Shown here: positions 47,329 through 56,186 of the stretch, one piece after another
How the letters are laid out: the number at the start of each line of letters is the position of its first letter
Numbering within the stretch: position 1 is the stretch's first letter
Source: Amycolatopsis mediterranei
GTDB lineage: Bacteria > Actinomycetota > Actinomycetes > Mycobacteriales > Pseudonocardiaceae
Assembly (NCBI RefSeq): GCF_026017845.1
Contig: NZ_CP100416.1
Location: forward strand, 2,935,468 to 2,999,467
Reading direction: 5' to 3'
DNA: 64,000 bases
The notes under the pieces: model-generated
Seen by the model: only the letters and a program-made list of their open reading frames with translations
Database searches by the model: none
What the model was told of the DNA's origin: nothing
Made by a program: the position numbers and the translations under genes

Positions 47329-47931
47329 ATGACGACTTCGCAGACCGATCGTGTCGCAGCCGCCCGGCTCGCCTGGGCCGCGCTGAAGCTGACCCGGGCC
47401 GGCCGGCACCCGGTCGGCGTCGACCGGCTCGCCGCGACCGTCGGCGTCACCCCGGCCGAGGCCCGGCGCCTGGTCGAACTGATCGGGTTCACCCTGCACC
47501 GCGACCTCGTGTCGACGGGCCCGGCTCCCCGCGGCGCCCACCACCGCCTCGAACCGGCCGAGGGCACCCTCGGCGCGGGCCCGGACGGCACGGTCGACCT
47601 GTTCCTCCTGGCCATCGCGACCGGCGAGCGCGTGCACGCGGCCGCCATCTGCCCGGTCACCGGGACGCGCATCCGCATCGAGCTGGTGTCCCGGGCGATC
47701 CTCCTGGTCGACCCGCCGACGGCGGTGGTCGCGGCGGTCGACCTCGGGTTCGGGCTCGACGGGGCCGACGCGATGGCCTGCGCGGGCCAGCCGTTCTTCG
47801 CCTCCGCCAGCGCGGCGGCGAGCTGGCTGGTGGCGCACCCGGCCGGGCGCATCTACCAGGTGGCGGCCTACCTGGCCCAGGCCCACCGCCTGGTGGCGGC
47901 GCTGGAGACCCGGCCCAAGTACGTCCTCTGA
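47329..47931 (+). CDS. MerB-like (organomercurial lyase fold) protein of uncertain activity
   Basis: A 200-residue protein with an N-terminal winged-helix-like part (VDRLAATVGVTPAEARRLVEL) and a C-terminal domain resembling MerB. AICPVTGTRI (Cys108) corresponds to the second MerB cysteine and MACAGQPFFASASAAASWL (Cys151) to the third, with nearly the spacing of the Escherichia coli R831b enzyme. The catalytic first cysteine (the WCALD motif in MerB) has no equivalent; the aligned stretch reads TVDLFLL. Cleavage of C-Hg bonds is therefore doubtful. No other mer gene is near. AAAGGAG precedes the ATG. Confidence 0.55.
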   Translation: MTTSQTDRVAAARLAWAALKLTRAGRHPVGVDRLAATVGVTPAEARRLVELIGFTLHRDLVSTGPAPRGAHHRLEPAEGTLGAGPDGTVDLFLLAIATGERVHAAAICPVTGTRIRIELVSRAILLVDPPTAVVAAVDLGFGLDGADAMACAGQPFFASASAAASWLVAHPAGRIYQVAAYLAQAHRLVAALETRPKYVL

Positions 47932-47957
47932 CCACTCCGCGTCTCCCGGCGGCGTCT

Positions 47958-48002
47958 TGAATGACTCATTCATGACCTCCGACGCCATGAATGAGTCATT
48001 CA
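47958..48002. repeat. Bipartite palindromic intergenic element, copy C
   Basis: TGAATGACTCATTCA at 47958-47972 and TGAATGAGTCATTCA at 47988-48002, again 30 bp apart, with the central GACGCCA in the opposite orientation to copies A and B. It lies 115 bp before aspS and directly after the MerB-like gene. Confidence 0.85.
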
Positions 48003-48116
48003 AGACGTCCGGGGAGGGGGGACACCGCTGCCGGGCGAGCCTGCCGACGTCGTACGCTGGGTGGTTCGTTAGCCTTTCCGGGCAGCGAGAACCCATGTCG
48101 AAGGAGAGCAGTCGCA

Positions 48117-49892
48117 GTGCTCCGCACTCACAACGCCGGCACCCTGCGTGCCGGGCAGGCCGGACAGACCGTCACCCTCACCGGATGGGTGGCCCGGCGG
48201 CGCGATCACGGCGGCGTCATCTTCATCGACCTCCGCGATGCCAGCGGCGTCGCCCAGGTCGTCTTCCGCGAGGGCGAGATGGCCGAGCGCGCCCACGCGC
48301 TGCGCTCGGAGTTCTGCGTCAAGATCGTCGGCGAGGTCGCGAAGCGCCCCGAGGGCAACGCCAACGCCGAGATCCCCACCGGCGAGATCGAGGTCCTCGC
48401 GACCCAGCTCGAGGTGCTCTCCGAAGCCGCGCCGCTGCCGTTCCCGATCGACGACCGCGTCGACGTCGGCGAAGAGATCCGCCTCAAGCACCGCTACCTC
48501 GACCTGCGCCGCAGCGGCCCGGCCGCGGCCATGCGGCTGCGCAGCGAGGTCAGCCGCGCCGCCCGCGAGGTGCTGCACGCGCAGGACTTCGTCGAGATCG
48601 AAACCCCGACGATGACTCGCTCGACGCCCGAAGGCGCGCGCGACTTCCTGGTGCCCGCCCGGCTCAAGCCCGGCTCCTGGTACGCGCTGCCCCAGTCGCC
48701 GCAGCTGTTCAAGCAGCTGCTCATGGTCGGCGGCATGGAGCGGTACTACCAGATCGCCCGCTGCTACCGCGACGAAGACTTCCGCGCCGACCGGCAGCCC
48801 GAGTTCACCCAGCTCGACATCGAGATGAGCTTCGTCGAGCAGGACGACGTCATCGCGCTCGGCGAGGACATCGTCTCCGCGCTGTGGAAGCTGATCGGGC
48901 ACGAGATCCCGCGGCCCATCCCGCGCATCACCTACCACGAGGCGATGGCCAAGTACGGCTCCGACAAGCCGGACCTGCGCTTCGACCTCGAGATCACCGA
49001 CATGACGGAGTTCTTCGCCGACACGCCGTTCCGCGTGTTCCAGGCGCCCTACGTCGGTGCGGTCGTGATGGCGGGCGGCGCCGACCAGCCCCGCCGCCAG
49101 CTCGACGCCTGGCAGGAGTGGGCGAAGCAGCGCGGCGCGCGCGGCCTCGCGTACATCCTCGTCAACGTGGACGGCACGCTCGGCGGCCCGGTCGCCAAGA
49201 ACCTGTCCGAGACCGAGCGCGAGAACGTCGCGGCCGCGGCGGGCGCGAAGCCGGGCGACTGCATCTTCTTCGCCGCGGGCAAGGCCGCTTCGACGCAGCC
49301 GCTGCTCGGCGCCGCGCGCGACGAGATCGGCAAGCGGCTCGGCCTGATCGACGAAAACGCCTGGTCGTTCGTGTGGGTCGTCGACGCGCCGCTGTTCGCG
49401 CCGGTCGAGGACATCGGTGACGATGTCGCCGTCGGCTCCGGCAAGTGGACCGCGGTGCACCACGCGTTCACCTCGCCGACCCCGGAGTGGATCGACAAGT
49501 TCGAGCAGGACCCGGGCAACGCGCTCGCCTACGCCTACGACATCGTCTGCAACGGCAACGAGATCGGCGGCGGCTCGATCCGTATCCACCGCGGCGACGT
49601 CCAGAAGCGCGTCTTCAGCCTGATGGGCCTCGGCGAGGAGGAGGCGCAGGAGAAGTTCGGCTTCCTGCTCGACGCCTTCGCCTTCGGCCCGCCGCCGCAC
49701 GGTGGCATCGCGTTCGGCTGGGACCGCATCGTCATGCTGCTGGCCAAGGCCGACTCGCTGCGGGACGTCATCGCGTTCCCGAAGACCGGTGGCGGCTACG
49801 ACCCGCTGACCGCGGCGCCCGCGCCGATCACCGCGCAGCAGCGCAAGGAGGCCGGGATCGACGCGAAGCCGGCCGCCGCCCCGCAGAACTAG
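48117..49892 (+). CDS. aspS: Aspartate--tRNA ligase
   Basis: A 591-residue class IIb aminoacyl-tRNA synthetase that charges tRNA(Asp) (or both Asp and Asn tRNA in species using the amidotransferase route). The N-terminal OB anticodon-binding domain starts at [28 protein letters not shown], motif 2 [21 protein letters not shown] and motif 3 [13 protein letters not shown] follow, with a GAD insertion between. The bacterial-type insertion domain is present, as in other actinobacteria. GTG start with AAGGAGAGC 7 nt upstream. The order splB - aspS resembles the mycobacterial chromosome. Confidence 0.96.
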   Translation: MLRTHNAGTLRAGQAGQTVTLTGWVARRRDHGGVIFIDLRDASGVAQVVFREGEMAERAHALRSEFCVKIVGEVAKRPEGNANAEIPTGEIEVLATQLEVLSEAAPLPFPIDDRVDVGEEIRLKHRYLDLRRSGPAAAMRLRSEVSRAAREVLHAQDFVEIETPTMTRSTPEGARDFLVPARLKPGSWYALPQSPQLFKQLLMVGGMERYYQIARCYRDEDFRADRQPEFTQLDIEMSFVEQDDVIALGEDIVSALWKLIGHEIPRPIPRITYHEAMAKYGSDKPDLRFDLEITDMTEFFADTPFRVFQAPYVGAVVMAGGADQPRRQLDAWQEWAKQRGARGLAYILVNVDGTLGGPVAKNLSETERENVAAAAGAKPGDCIFFAAGKAASTQPLLGAARDEIGKRLGLIDENAWSFVWVVDAPLFAPVEDIGDDVAVGSGKWTAVHHAFTSPTPEWIDKFEQDPGNALAYAYDIVCNGNEIGGGSIRIHRGDVQKRVFSLMGLGEEEAQEKFGFLLDAFAFGPPPHGGIAFGWDRIVMLLAKADSLRDVIAFPKTGGGYDPLTAAPAPITAQQRKEAGIDAKPAAAPQN

Positions 49893-50839
49893 TGCTGCAC
49901 CTGAGGGCCGTGTGCCCGCCGGACAAGACCGCCGAGGCGCTCGACATCCTGCGGGCCCACGCCGGCACCGCGCACCTGATCGTGCACCGCGGCGCCGCCG
50001 TGGAGCCCGCGGGAGACCTGGTCGAGGCCGACATCGCGCGCGAGGCGGCGGACGAAATCGTCGACGCACTGTGCAAGCTCGAACTCGACCACACCGGCGG
50101 CATCACGCTCGAAGCGCTCGACACCGCGCTGTCCGACGCCGCCGACAAGGCGGAGGAGGCGGCGCCGGGCGAAGCGGCCGACGCCGTCGTGTGGCAGGAG
50201 CTGCTCGGCCGCACGGGCGAGGAGTCGCGGCTGAACGTGACGTTCCTGGCGTTCCTCGTCATCGCCTGCCTGCTCGCCGCCGTCGGCGTGCTCACCGATT
50301 CCTCGGTGACGATCGTCGGCGCGATGGTCGTCGGGCCCGAGTTCGGGCCCCTGGCGGCGCTCGCCGTCGGCCTGGTGCTGCGGCATCGGCAGCTGATCCG
50401 GCAGGCCGGGGCCGCGCTCGCGGTCGGCTTCCCGCTGGCGATGGTGGTCACGCTCGGCGGCACGCTGCTCGTCCGCGCGACGGACGTTTTCGGCGAGAAG
50501 GCGTTCCAGTTGCAGCAGCACAACGAGGTTGACTTCGTGTTCTCCGTCGGGGCGCCGTCGCTGGTCGTGGCGATGCTCGCCGGCGCCGCGGGGATGCTCG
50601 CCATGACCTCGGCGAAGTCGGCCGCGCTGGTGGGCGTGTTCATCTCGGTGACCACGGTGCCGGCCGCGGGCTACGCGGTCGTGGCGGCCGTGGCGGGGGA
50701 GTGGAGCCGGTGCCTCCAGTCGGTCGGGCAGCTGCTGGTCAACCTTCTCGGAATCGTTGCAGCTGCGGCCATTGTGTTGATCGTGCGCCGGAATGGGCAA
50801 CGTTCACCGGTGGGAATGCGTCCGCTTTCACGCGGGTGA
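49892..50839 (+). CDS. DUF389 family membrane protein
   Basis: A 315-residue integral membrane protein. A cytoplasmic N-terminal ferredoxin-like domain of about 115 residues (LRAVCPPDKTAEALDILRAH) precedes six or so helices; the first membrane block contains SVTIVGAMVVGPEFGPLAALAVG, the family hallmark. DUF389 proteins (TIGR00341-like) have unknown transport or signalling roles. The GTG overlaps the aspS stop (TAGTG), so it is cotranscribed, but nothing suggests a link to tRNA charging. Confidence 0.88.
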   Translation: MLHLRAVCPPDKTAEALDILRAHAGTAHLIVHRGAAVEPAGDLVEADIAREAADEIVDALCKLELDHTGGITLEALDTALSDAADKAEEAAPGEAADAVVWQELLGRTGEESRLNVTFLAFLVIACLLAAVGVLTDSSVTIVGAMVVGPEFGPLAALAVGLVLRHRQLIRQAGAALAVGFPLAMVVTLGGTLLVRATDVFGEKAFQLQQHNEVDFVFSVGAPSLVVAMLAGAAGMLAMTSAKSAALVGVFISVTTVPAAGYAVVAAVAGEWSRCLQSVGQLLVNLLGIVAAAAIVLIVRRNGQRSPVGMRPLSRG

Positions 50840-50918
50840 CCCGTCTCCGGGCGGGCTGCCCCTTCTTGTCCGGATGTCAGTAGTCATGGTTGCTCAGTCA
50901 CGAGTAGGGTCGGTGACA

Positions 50919-52100
50919 ATGACAGTCGACACCTCCTCCGCCGGCGACGCTGGAGTCGGGGCAGGAGCCGAGCAGCTCGCCATCGCCGCGGCGGTCGCGG
51001 CGGGCGAGTCCGTTCTTTCACGCCGGTTCGGCAGCGCGATCACGCTGGTCGCGCCCGAGGACCTGGCGGGGAGCGGGCCGGCCACGGTGGTCCGGGCGCG
51101 GGTGGTGTCGTCGTTCGCGCTGCCCCGCACCCTCGTCATCAAGCACTACCGGGACCGGCCGGAGACCGGCGCCGACCCGTTCGCCCAGGAGGCGGTCAGC
51201 TACCAGCTGTTCACGGCGCTGGCCCCGGACGAGCGGATGTGCCCGGAGCTGGTGGCCCACGACGGCCGAGACCGCGTGCTCGTGCTGGAGGACCTCGGCC
51301 GCACGCCGACGCTGGAGGACAAGCTCTACGCGCGCGACTCCCGCGCGGCCGAGCGCGCGCTGCTGTCCTGGGCCCGGTCGCTGGGCCGCCTGCACGCGAG
51401 CACGGCCGGCCGGGAAGCGGACTTCAACGCGCTGCTGCGGCGCCTGGGCGGCCCGGCGAAGGGCGACTCCGACGGTGTCGACGAACTCTGCGGGCGGGTG
51501 CCGTCGCTGATCCGGAAGCGCCTGGGCATCCCGGTGCCGGACGAAGTGCTCGCGCAGGTGACGGCGGCGCTCGACCAGTCGCGCGCGGCGGGCTTCCGGG
51601 CGTTCAGCCCGGTCGAGCTGAGCCCGGACAACAACCTGGTGACCGGCCAGGGGGTGCGGTTCCTCGACTTCGAGAACGGCCGCGTCCGCTCGGCCCTGGT
51701 CGACGCGGCCCAACTGCGGCTGCCGTTCGCGAGCTGGCCGGACGCGCTGGCGCTGCCGGCGGGGATGAGCGAAGCGATGATCGCGGCGTGGCGGGCGGAG
51801 GTGGTCGGGGTGTGGCCGGCCTTCGCCGACGACGAGGTCCTCGCGGCGCACCTGACCTCGAGTGAGCTGCTGCGGGTGTGGCTGATCACCGGGGAAGAGC
51901 TGGGGGCGTTGAACCTGTCCCGGCATGCGGCGCCGGTGAGCCGGGAGGCTGCGTTCGTGACTTGGTGGCGGGATTTGGCCAAGCACGCGGGGTATGTCCG
52001 GATGGGGGCGGTTTCGGAGTTCGCGGCGCGGGTGGCCGCGGCGCTGGCTGCGCGGCTGGGGCCGCATGCCGATCTGGCGTTCTATCCCGCGTTCCGCTGA
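50919..52100 (+). CDS. Phosphotransferase (aminoglycoside phosphotransferase-like)
   Basis: A 393-residue APH-fold protein. RTLVIKHYRD near residue 70 is the ATP-binding Lys region, VLVLEDLGRTPTLEDKL near 110 the hinge; the catalytic loop is degenerate, reading FSPVELSPDNNLVTGQG (the usual HGDxxxxN becomes ELSPDNN), with FLDFENGRVRS in the DFG-like position. The kinase may thus be weak or act on an unusual substrate. In-frame ATG codons at 50874 and 50886 are alternatives; 50919 is preferred because a TAGGGT hexamer lies 8 nt ahead (possible leaderless start). The 3' end drifts to G/T-rich codons. Confidence 0.75.
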   Translation: MTVDTSSAGDAGVGAGAEQLAIAAAVAAGESVLSRRFGSAITLVAPEDLAGSGPATVVRARVVSSFALPRTLVIKHYRDRPETGADPFAQEAVSYQLFTALAPDERMCPELVAHDGRDRVLVLEDLGRTPTLEDKLYARDSRAAERALLSWARSLGRLHASTAGREADFNALLRRLGGPAKGDSDGVDELCGRVPSLIRKRLGIPVPDEVLAQVTAALDQSRAAGFRAFSPVELSPDNNLVTGQGVRFLDFENGRVRSALVDAAQLRLPFASWPDALALPAGMSEAMIAAWRAEVVGVWPAFADDEVLAAHLTSSELLRVWLITGEELGALNLSRHAAPVSREAAFVTWWRDLAKHAGYVRMGAVSEFAARVAAALAARLGPHADLAFYPAFR

Positions 52101-52501
52101 GTTGGGCTCTGCTTGGGTGTGCTCTGCCTGGTGGCTTTGGTGGAGGAACTGCGGGTGGTCTGCCGGGTTTTCCCGCCGGCCCGAACGCCGGATTTTTCAA
52201 CGGACGCCAGGCTGTGTCAAGGCGGGAAAGCGTGCCTTGACACAGCCTGGCGTCCGCTGATGCGGCTGCGTATCGGGTCGGCAGGGGGGTGTGGTTGGTG
52301 GGTTGTCGTGTTCGGGAACGGTCGTATCGGAGTGCGCTGAGCGCTGGGGCAAGCGCACCCTTGTGTGCCTTCGTATCCCGAACAGGACATATCCGGCTCC
52401 TGTGAGCTGGGCGTCAAGAATTAGGCCCGGTGTCGCAGGCGCGTTACCTCGTCCTCACCGGGTGTGAGCTTGCGTGGCCGATGGTCGTGGACGTGACCGT
52501 G
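52101..52501. other. Structured non-coding gap before the SGNH hydrolase gene
   Basis: About 400 bp without a convincing gene. It holds the long hairpin at 52201-52256 and, further on, nested inverted repeats TGTTCGGGA (52309-52317) / TCCCGAACA (52376-52384) and GTGCGCT (52332-52338) / AGCGCAC (52352-52358). The nested pair could form an RNA leader of the SGNH gene, but it was not matched to any known riboswitch. Confidence 0.6.
52201..52256. terminator. 23-bp perfect stem hairpin after the phosphotransferase gene
   Basis: Inverted repeat with a perfect 23-bp stem (left arm from 52201 begins CGGACGCCAGGCTGTGTC; right arm 52234-52256) and a 10-nt loop. It stands 100 bp after the phosphotransferase stop in a T/G-rich stretch. 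The long, non-GC-only stem looks more like a repeat or mobile-element relic than an ordinary terminator. Confidence 0.7.
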
Positions 52502-53347
52502 ATGAGCGTCGATGTCACCCCCCTGCCCGAACCGTCCCGGCCTCCGCTGGCGGCTGTCCCGCCGCTGGCGGCTGTGCCGCCGCTCAATCGAGCGCGGCGG
52601 CTCGTCGTCCTCGGCGATTCCACCGCCGTCGGGCTCGGTGATCCCCTTCCGCGGCGTGCGGGGTGGCGCGGGGTCGGTCCGCTGGTTGCCGCCGCGCTCG
52701 GGGTCGATGACAGCGGCTACCTCAACCCCTCCTTCGCCGGGGCCCGGATGCGGTGCGTGCTCACCGAACAGGTGCCCGCCGCCGTCGCCCACCGGCCCGA
52801 TGTGGCCCTGCTCGTCGCCGGCATGAACGACACCCTTCGGCCGGACTTCGACGCCGCTCGCATCGCCGACGACCTCACCGAGGTCATCCGGCGCCTCCGC
52901 GACACCGGGACCACCGTGCTGCCCGTCCGCTTCCACGACCACAGCAAGGTCTTCCGCCTCCCGCCGTCGCTGAAACGCGCTCTCAGCGCCCGCGTCGCCG
53001 AACTCAACGCCGCCATCGACGAGGTGGTTGCCCGCGAAGGCGTCTCCTGCCTCGACCTCGGCCGCCTGCCCGGCGCCTATGACCTGGCGTCCTGGAGCGT
53101 CGACCGGCTGCACCCCTCCGAACTGGGCCACCGCATGCTCGCGAACGGCTTCACCGGGCTGCTCGCCGACGCCGGGTTCGCCGTGCCGGAACCGGTGAGC
53201 CTCACCTGCAGCGGTGGCGCCGAACCGAGCGCCACGGGACACGTGGGATGGCTGGTGCTCAAGGGAATTCCGTGGCTCTGGCGCCGCGGCCGCGAATTCC
53301 TGCCCTACGCCGCCGCCATCATGTGGAACTCGTTCCGCGCCCGCTGA
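52502..53347 (+). CDS. SGNH/GDSL-type hydrolase
   Basis: A 281-residue SGNH-fold esterase. The nucleophile Ser is in VVLGDSTAVGLGD near residue 39, GMNDT near 103 supplies block III, and DRLHPSELGH near 203 holds the Asp and His. An Ala/Pro-rich N-terminal stretch includes a doubled PLAAVPPLAAVPPL. A GTG start at 52430 (24 residues longer) is also open. Neither start has a clear ribosome-binding site; the ATG at 52502 follows VDVTV- and begins MSVDVTPLPEP. Substrate unknown (acyl groups on lipids or polysaccharides in the family). Overlaps the next gene by 29 bp. Confidence 0.85.
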   Translation: MSVDVTPLPEPSRPPLAAVPPLAAVPPLNRARRLVVLGDSTAVGLGDPLPRRAGWRGVGPLVAAALGVDDSGYLNPSFAGARMRCVLTEQVPAAVAHRPDVALLVAGMNDTLRPDFDAARIADDLTEVIRRLRDTGTTVLPVRFHDHSKVFRLPPSLKRALSARVAELNAAIDEVVAREGVSCLDLGRLPGAYDLASWSVDRLHPSELGHRMLANGFTGLLADAGFAVPEPVSLTCSGGAEPSATGHVGWLVLKGIPWLWRRGREFLPYAAAIMWNSFRAR

Positions 53348-54047
53348 ACACCCGCAGCGCTTCGGTGTCCGAAGCCGGGTTGCGGACGAAGAAGTCCGCC
53401 CACGCCTCGATGTCCGGGTACGCGCAGTGCTCCGCGAGGAACCGGCACGCCGCTTCGACGTCGTACTCCGTGCACCGCAACTCGACGCCGTCGCAGAGCA
53501 GTGCCCAGTGCGCGCCCCTTGCCCCGTACGGCATGCCGACGCTGCCGGGGTTGACGACCAGCCGCCGGTCCGCGAGCCGCACGAACGGCATGTGCGTGTG
53601 CCCGCAGACGACCGTCGACGCGGAAACGCCGTCCAGGACCTCGGCCCAGCGCTCCGGAGAAGAGTCGACGAGCACGATCTCGGTGTCGTCGCGCGGGGTC
53701 GCGTGGCAGAACAGCACCCCGTCCACGGCCACCGTCAGCGGCAGGGCGTCGAGCACCGGCAGGTCGGCCGGACGCAGCTGCTTCGCCGCCCACGGGAAGA
53801 TCGGGTCGGGGACGAACGAGCCGCCGGTGCGGGCGGATTCGGCCAGCTCGCGATCGGCGTTGCCGCGCACCCACACCGCGCGGTCGCCGAGGGCCTGGAG
53901 CCGCTCGAGGGTTTCGAGGGGCATCGGCCCGGCGAGCAGGTCGCCGAGCAGCACGATCTTCTCCGCCGCCCGGACGTCCGGCTCCGCCAGGACCGCCTCC
54001 AGCGCCGGGAGGACCCCGTGGATGTCCGCGAGCACCGCCACGTTCAC
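53319..54047 (-). CDS. Metallophosphoesterase (YfcE/MJ0936-like)
   Basis: A 242-residue calcineurin-like phosphoesterase of the small YfcE/MJ0936 type. The metal-binding motifs are complete: ADIHG at residues 7-11, GDLLAGP near 36, RGNADRE near 61, HATPRDD near 117 and GHTHMPF near 151. Such enzymes hydrolyse phosphodiesters; the natural substrate is unknown. The GTG start gives the usual short N-terminus before the first metal motif. It is convergent with the SGNH gene and overlaps its end by 29 bp. Confidence 0.9.
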   Translation of the reverse strand: MNVAVLADIHGVLPALEAVLAEPDVRAAEKIVLLGDLLAGPMPLETLERLQALGDRAVWVRGNADRELAESARTGGSFVPDPIFPWAAKQLRPADLPVLDALPLTVAVDGVLFCHATPRDDTEIVLVDSSPERWAEVLDGVSASTVVCGHTHMPFVRLADRRLVVNPGSVGMPYGARGAHWALLCDGVELRCTEYDVEAACRFLAEHCAYPDIEAWADFFVRNPASDTEALRVFSGRGTSST

Positions 54048-54109
54048 CGGTCCACCATCGGGCAAGCCGAGCGCCCCGGGCGAGCGAGTTCGCCCAGGGC
54101 GCAACCGGC

Positions 54110-55318
54110 CTACTTCGTCGTGAGCGGCAGTTCGCGCACTCCGGTCATGTTGGGGTTGACCTGGAACTTCGGCGGCTCACCCGGGATCGTGCGCAGCGTC
54201 GGGTAGCGGTCGAACAGGATGTCCAGCGCCACCCGCCCTTCCAGGCGCGCGAGCGGTGCGCCGATGCAGAAGTGGATCCCGCGGCCGAACGCCAGGTGCG
54301 GGTTCTCCGCGCGCAGCGGGTCGAACGTGTCCGGGTCGCGGAACACCCGCTCGTCGCGGTTGGCCGCCGCCACCCACAGCAGCAGCACCTGGTCGGCCGG
54401 CACGGTGACGCCCCCGATGTCCGCCTCCCGCACGGTCGTGCGGGCCACCGCGGCGAACGGGGTGAGGTACCGCAGCGACTCTTCGATCATCGGCGGCACG
54501 AGCGAGCGGTCCGCGCGCACCCGCTCGTCCCACTCCCGGTGCGTGTCCAGGCACAGCACGGCGTTGCCGAGCAGCATCGTGGTGGTGATGTGGCCGGCCA
54601 GCAGCAGGATGTTCGCGAAGTTGACGACGTCGGAGCGGGACAGCCGTTCGCCGTCCAGTTCGGCCTCGACCAGCTTCGTCAGCAGGTCTTCCCGCGGTTG
54701 CTTGCGCCGCTCGTCGACGTGCCCGCCGAGGTAGCCGGCGAGCGCTTTCTGGCCTTCCAGGGACGCCAGGATCGCCGCGTCCTGCTTGTCGTCCTTCTTC
54801 ACCAAAGACACCTGGTTGGCGGACTCGAACATCTTGTCCACCCAGCCCTTGAACAGGTTCCGGTCGCCGGCCGGGACGCCCAGCAGCTCGGCGATCACGA
54901 TCACCGGCAGCGGGTAGGCCAGGTGCTCGACCAGCTCCAGCCGGTCGCCGGCCGGGATCGCGTCGAGCAGCTCGCGGGTGATCGCGGCGATCCTCGGCTC
55001 GAGGTCCGCCACCACCTTCGGGGTGAACGCGCGGCTGACGAGCTTGCGCATCTTGTTGTGCAGCGGCGGGTCGAGTTGCAGGATGCTGCCCGTCGACATG
55101 TCGTAGTCGGGATCCGGCATCAGCTCCTTCGGGACCAGCCGCGTGGTGTCGGACGAGAACGCCGCCGGGTCGCGGAGGATCGTTTCGATCTCCGGGTGCC
55201 CGTAGACGTTCCACATCCCCAGTTCCGCGGCGAACTCGACGCGCTTCTCCGGTTGCTTGCCCCGCAGCCAGAACTGGGCCTCGTGGAGTCCCCAGGTGTC
55301 TGCCATCGTGGTGGTCAT
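54110..55318 (-). CDS. Cytochrome P450
   Basis: A 402-residue soluble bacterial P450. The heme thiolate is Cys351 in FGRGIHFCIGAPLARLE, the ExxR motif is EESLRYL near residue 275, and the I-helix oxygen site is AGHITTTMLLGN near 240. This fits three-component class I systems that use a ferredoxin and reductase encoded elsewhere; no ferredoxin gene is adjacent. The substrate is unknown. It lies 30 bp after the TetR regulator gene on the same strand, so the regulator probably controls it. Confidence 0.93.
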   Translation of the reverse strand: MTTTMADTWGLHEAQFWLRGKQPEKRVEFAAELGMWNVYGHPEIETILRDPAAFSSDTTRLVPKELMPDPDYDMSTGSILQLDPPLHNKMRKLVSRAFTPKVVADLEPRIAAITRELLDAIPAGDRLELVEHLAYPLPVIVIAELLGVPAGDRNLFKGWVDKMFESANQVSLVKKDDKQDAAILASLEGQKALAGYLGGHVDERRKQPREDLLTKLVEAELDGERLSRSDVVNFANILLLAGHITTTMLLGNAVLCLDTHREWDERVRADRSLVPPMIEESLRYLTPFAAVARTTVREADIGGVTVPADQVLLLWVAAANRDERVFRDPDTFDPLRAENPHLAFGRGIHFCIGAPLARLEGRVALDILFDRYPTLRTIPGEPPKFQVNPNMTGVRELPLTTK

Positions 55319-55348
55319 TTCCGCCCCTTTCCCCGTGCGGCCCCGGGC

Positions 55349-56044
55349 TCAGCCGGGTGCCTTGGCGGGATCGTGTGCGTAGATCCCGTGGCGATAGCCC
55401 GAGACGAGCTCCTCGAGCGCCGAACTCAGTTCCGCCGCCACCGCCGCGACCGCGACCGGATCGGGCTCCCCGGGCGGTTCGAACGCGGTGCGGATCAGGT
55501 GGGCGAGCACGTCCGCCTTCTCCTGCAGGGGGATGCCTTCGAACTCGTCCGAAAGCGTGTCGCCCAGGTAGAAGCCGAGCGTCGCGGCGTGGAGCGCGAA
55601 GTTCAGGTGGGGGACGTCCGCGCGGATCAGCCCGTGCCGGAGCATCACCTCCTCGAACCGCACGCCCAGCTCGTCCTGCTGCTTCTTCAGGGCGACGTCG
55701 CCGAGCGAGCCGAGGATCTCGGCGTTGCCGCGCAGGATGGCCATCACCAGCGGACGGCGGTGGGTGATCAGGAACGACCCCGGGATCATCCGGTGGGGCA
55801 GGATCATCGCCGGGTCGGCCTTGATCGCGGCCAGCAGCTCGTCGGTCAGATCGGCCGACTCCCGCATCATCAGCGCCTGGAACACCAGCTCCTTGGTGCG
55901 CCAGTGCAGGTAGACGGTGCCCTTGCCGATGCCGACCGCGCGCGCGACGTCGTCGATCGCCACCTTGCGGTAGCCCATGCGCAGCAGCAGCTCGCCCGCC
56001 GCGTCCAGGATCCGGTCGGCACGCTCGCGGTTGGGATGGCTCAT
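55349..56044 (-). CDS. TetR family transcriptional regulator
   Basis: A 231-residue TetR-type repressor. The helix-turn-helix is ADRILDAAGELLLRMGYRKVAIDDVARAVGIGKGTVYLHWRTKE, followed by the ligand-binding helical domain of about 170 residues. Start codon ATG at 56044 is chosen because the helix-turn-helix then begins at the usual distance; an upstream ATG at 56098 would extend it by 18 residues through the operator region. A perfect 12-bp dyad at 56076-56115 lies before the start, in the gap shared with rarA, and is the likely operator. Confidence 0.9.
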   Translation of the reverse strand: MSHPNRERADRILDAAGELLLRMGYRKVAIDDVARAVGIGKGTVYLHWRTKELVFQALMMRESADLTDELLAAIKADPAMILPHRMIPGSFLITHRRPLVMAILRGNAEILGSLGDVALKKQQDELGVRFEEVMLRHGLIRADVPHLNFALHAATLGFYLGDTLSDEFEGIPLQEKADVLAHLIRTAFEPPGEPDPVAVAAVAAELSSALEELVSGYRHGIYAHDPAKAPG

Positions 56045-56075
56045 GCGGGCTCCACCTGTGGTTTCGTTGAGCATT

Positions 56076-56115
56076 TGACCGGTTGACTGGAATCGCACTT
56101 TTGGTCAACCGGTCA
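56076..56115. promoter_or_regulatory. TetR operator between tetR-P450 and rarA
   Basis: TGACCGGTTGAC (56076-56087) and GTCAACCGGTCA (56104-56115) are perfect inverted 12-bp arms with a 16-bp spacer. The site ends 72 bp before rarA and starts 32 bp before the TetR start, suited to autoregulation by the TetR protein and possibly to control in both directions. Confidence 0.7.
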
Positions 56116-56186
56116 GCACGACGGTAGCGCCGAGCAGGGGACCGGGGCAAGCGGTTCTGTCGGTGCGGTCGGTTAACGTCATCGAT

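Noticed and set aside
52261..52430. Cyclic-di-AMP (ydaO) or other riboswitch before the SGNH hydrolase
   Set aside because: Nested inverted repeats exist, but conserved riboswitch cores were not found; kept only as an unexplained structured gap.
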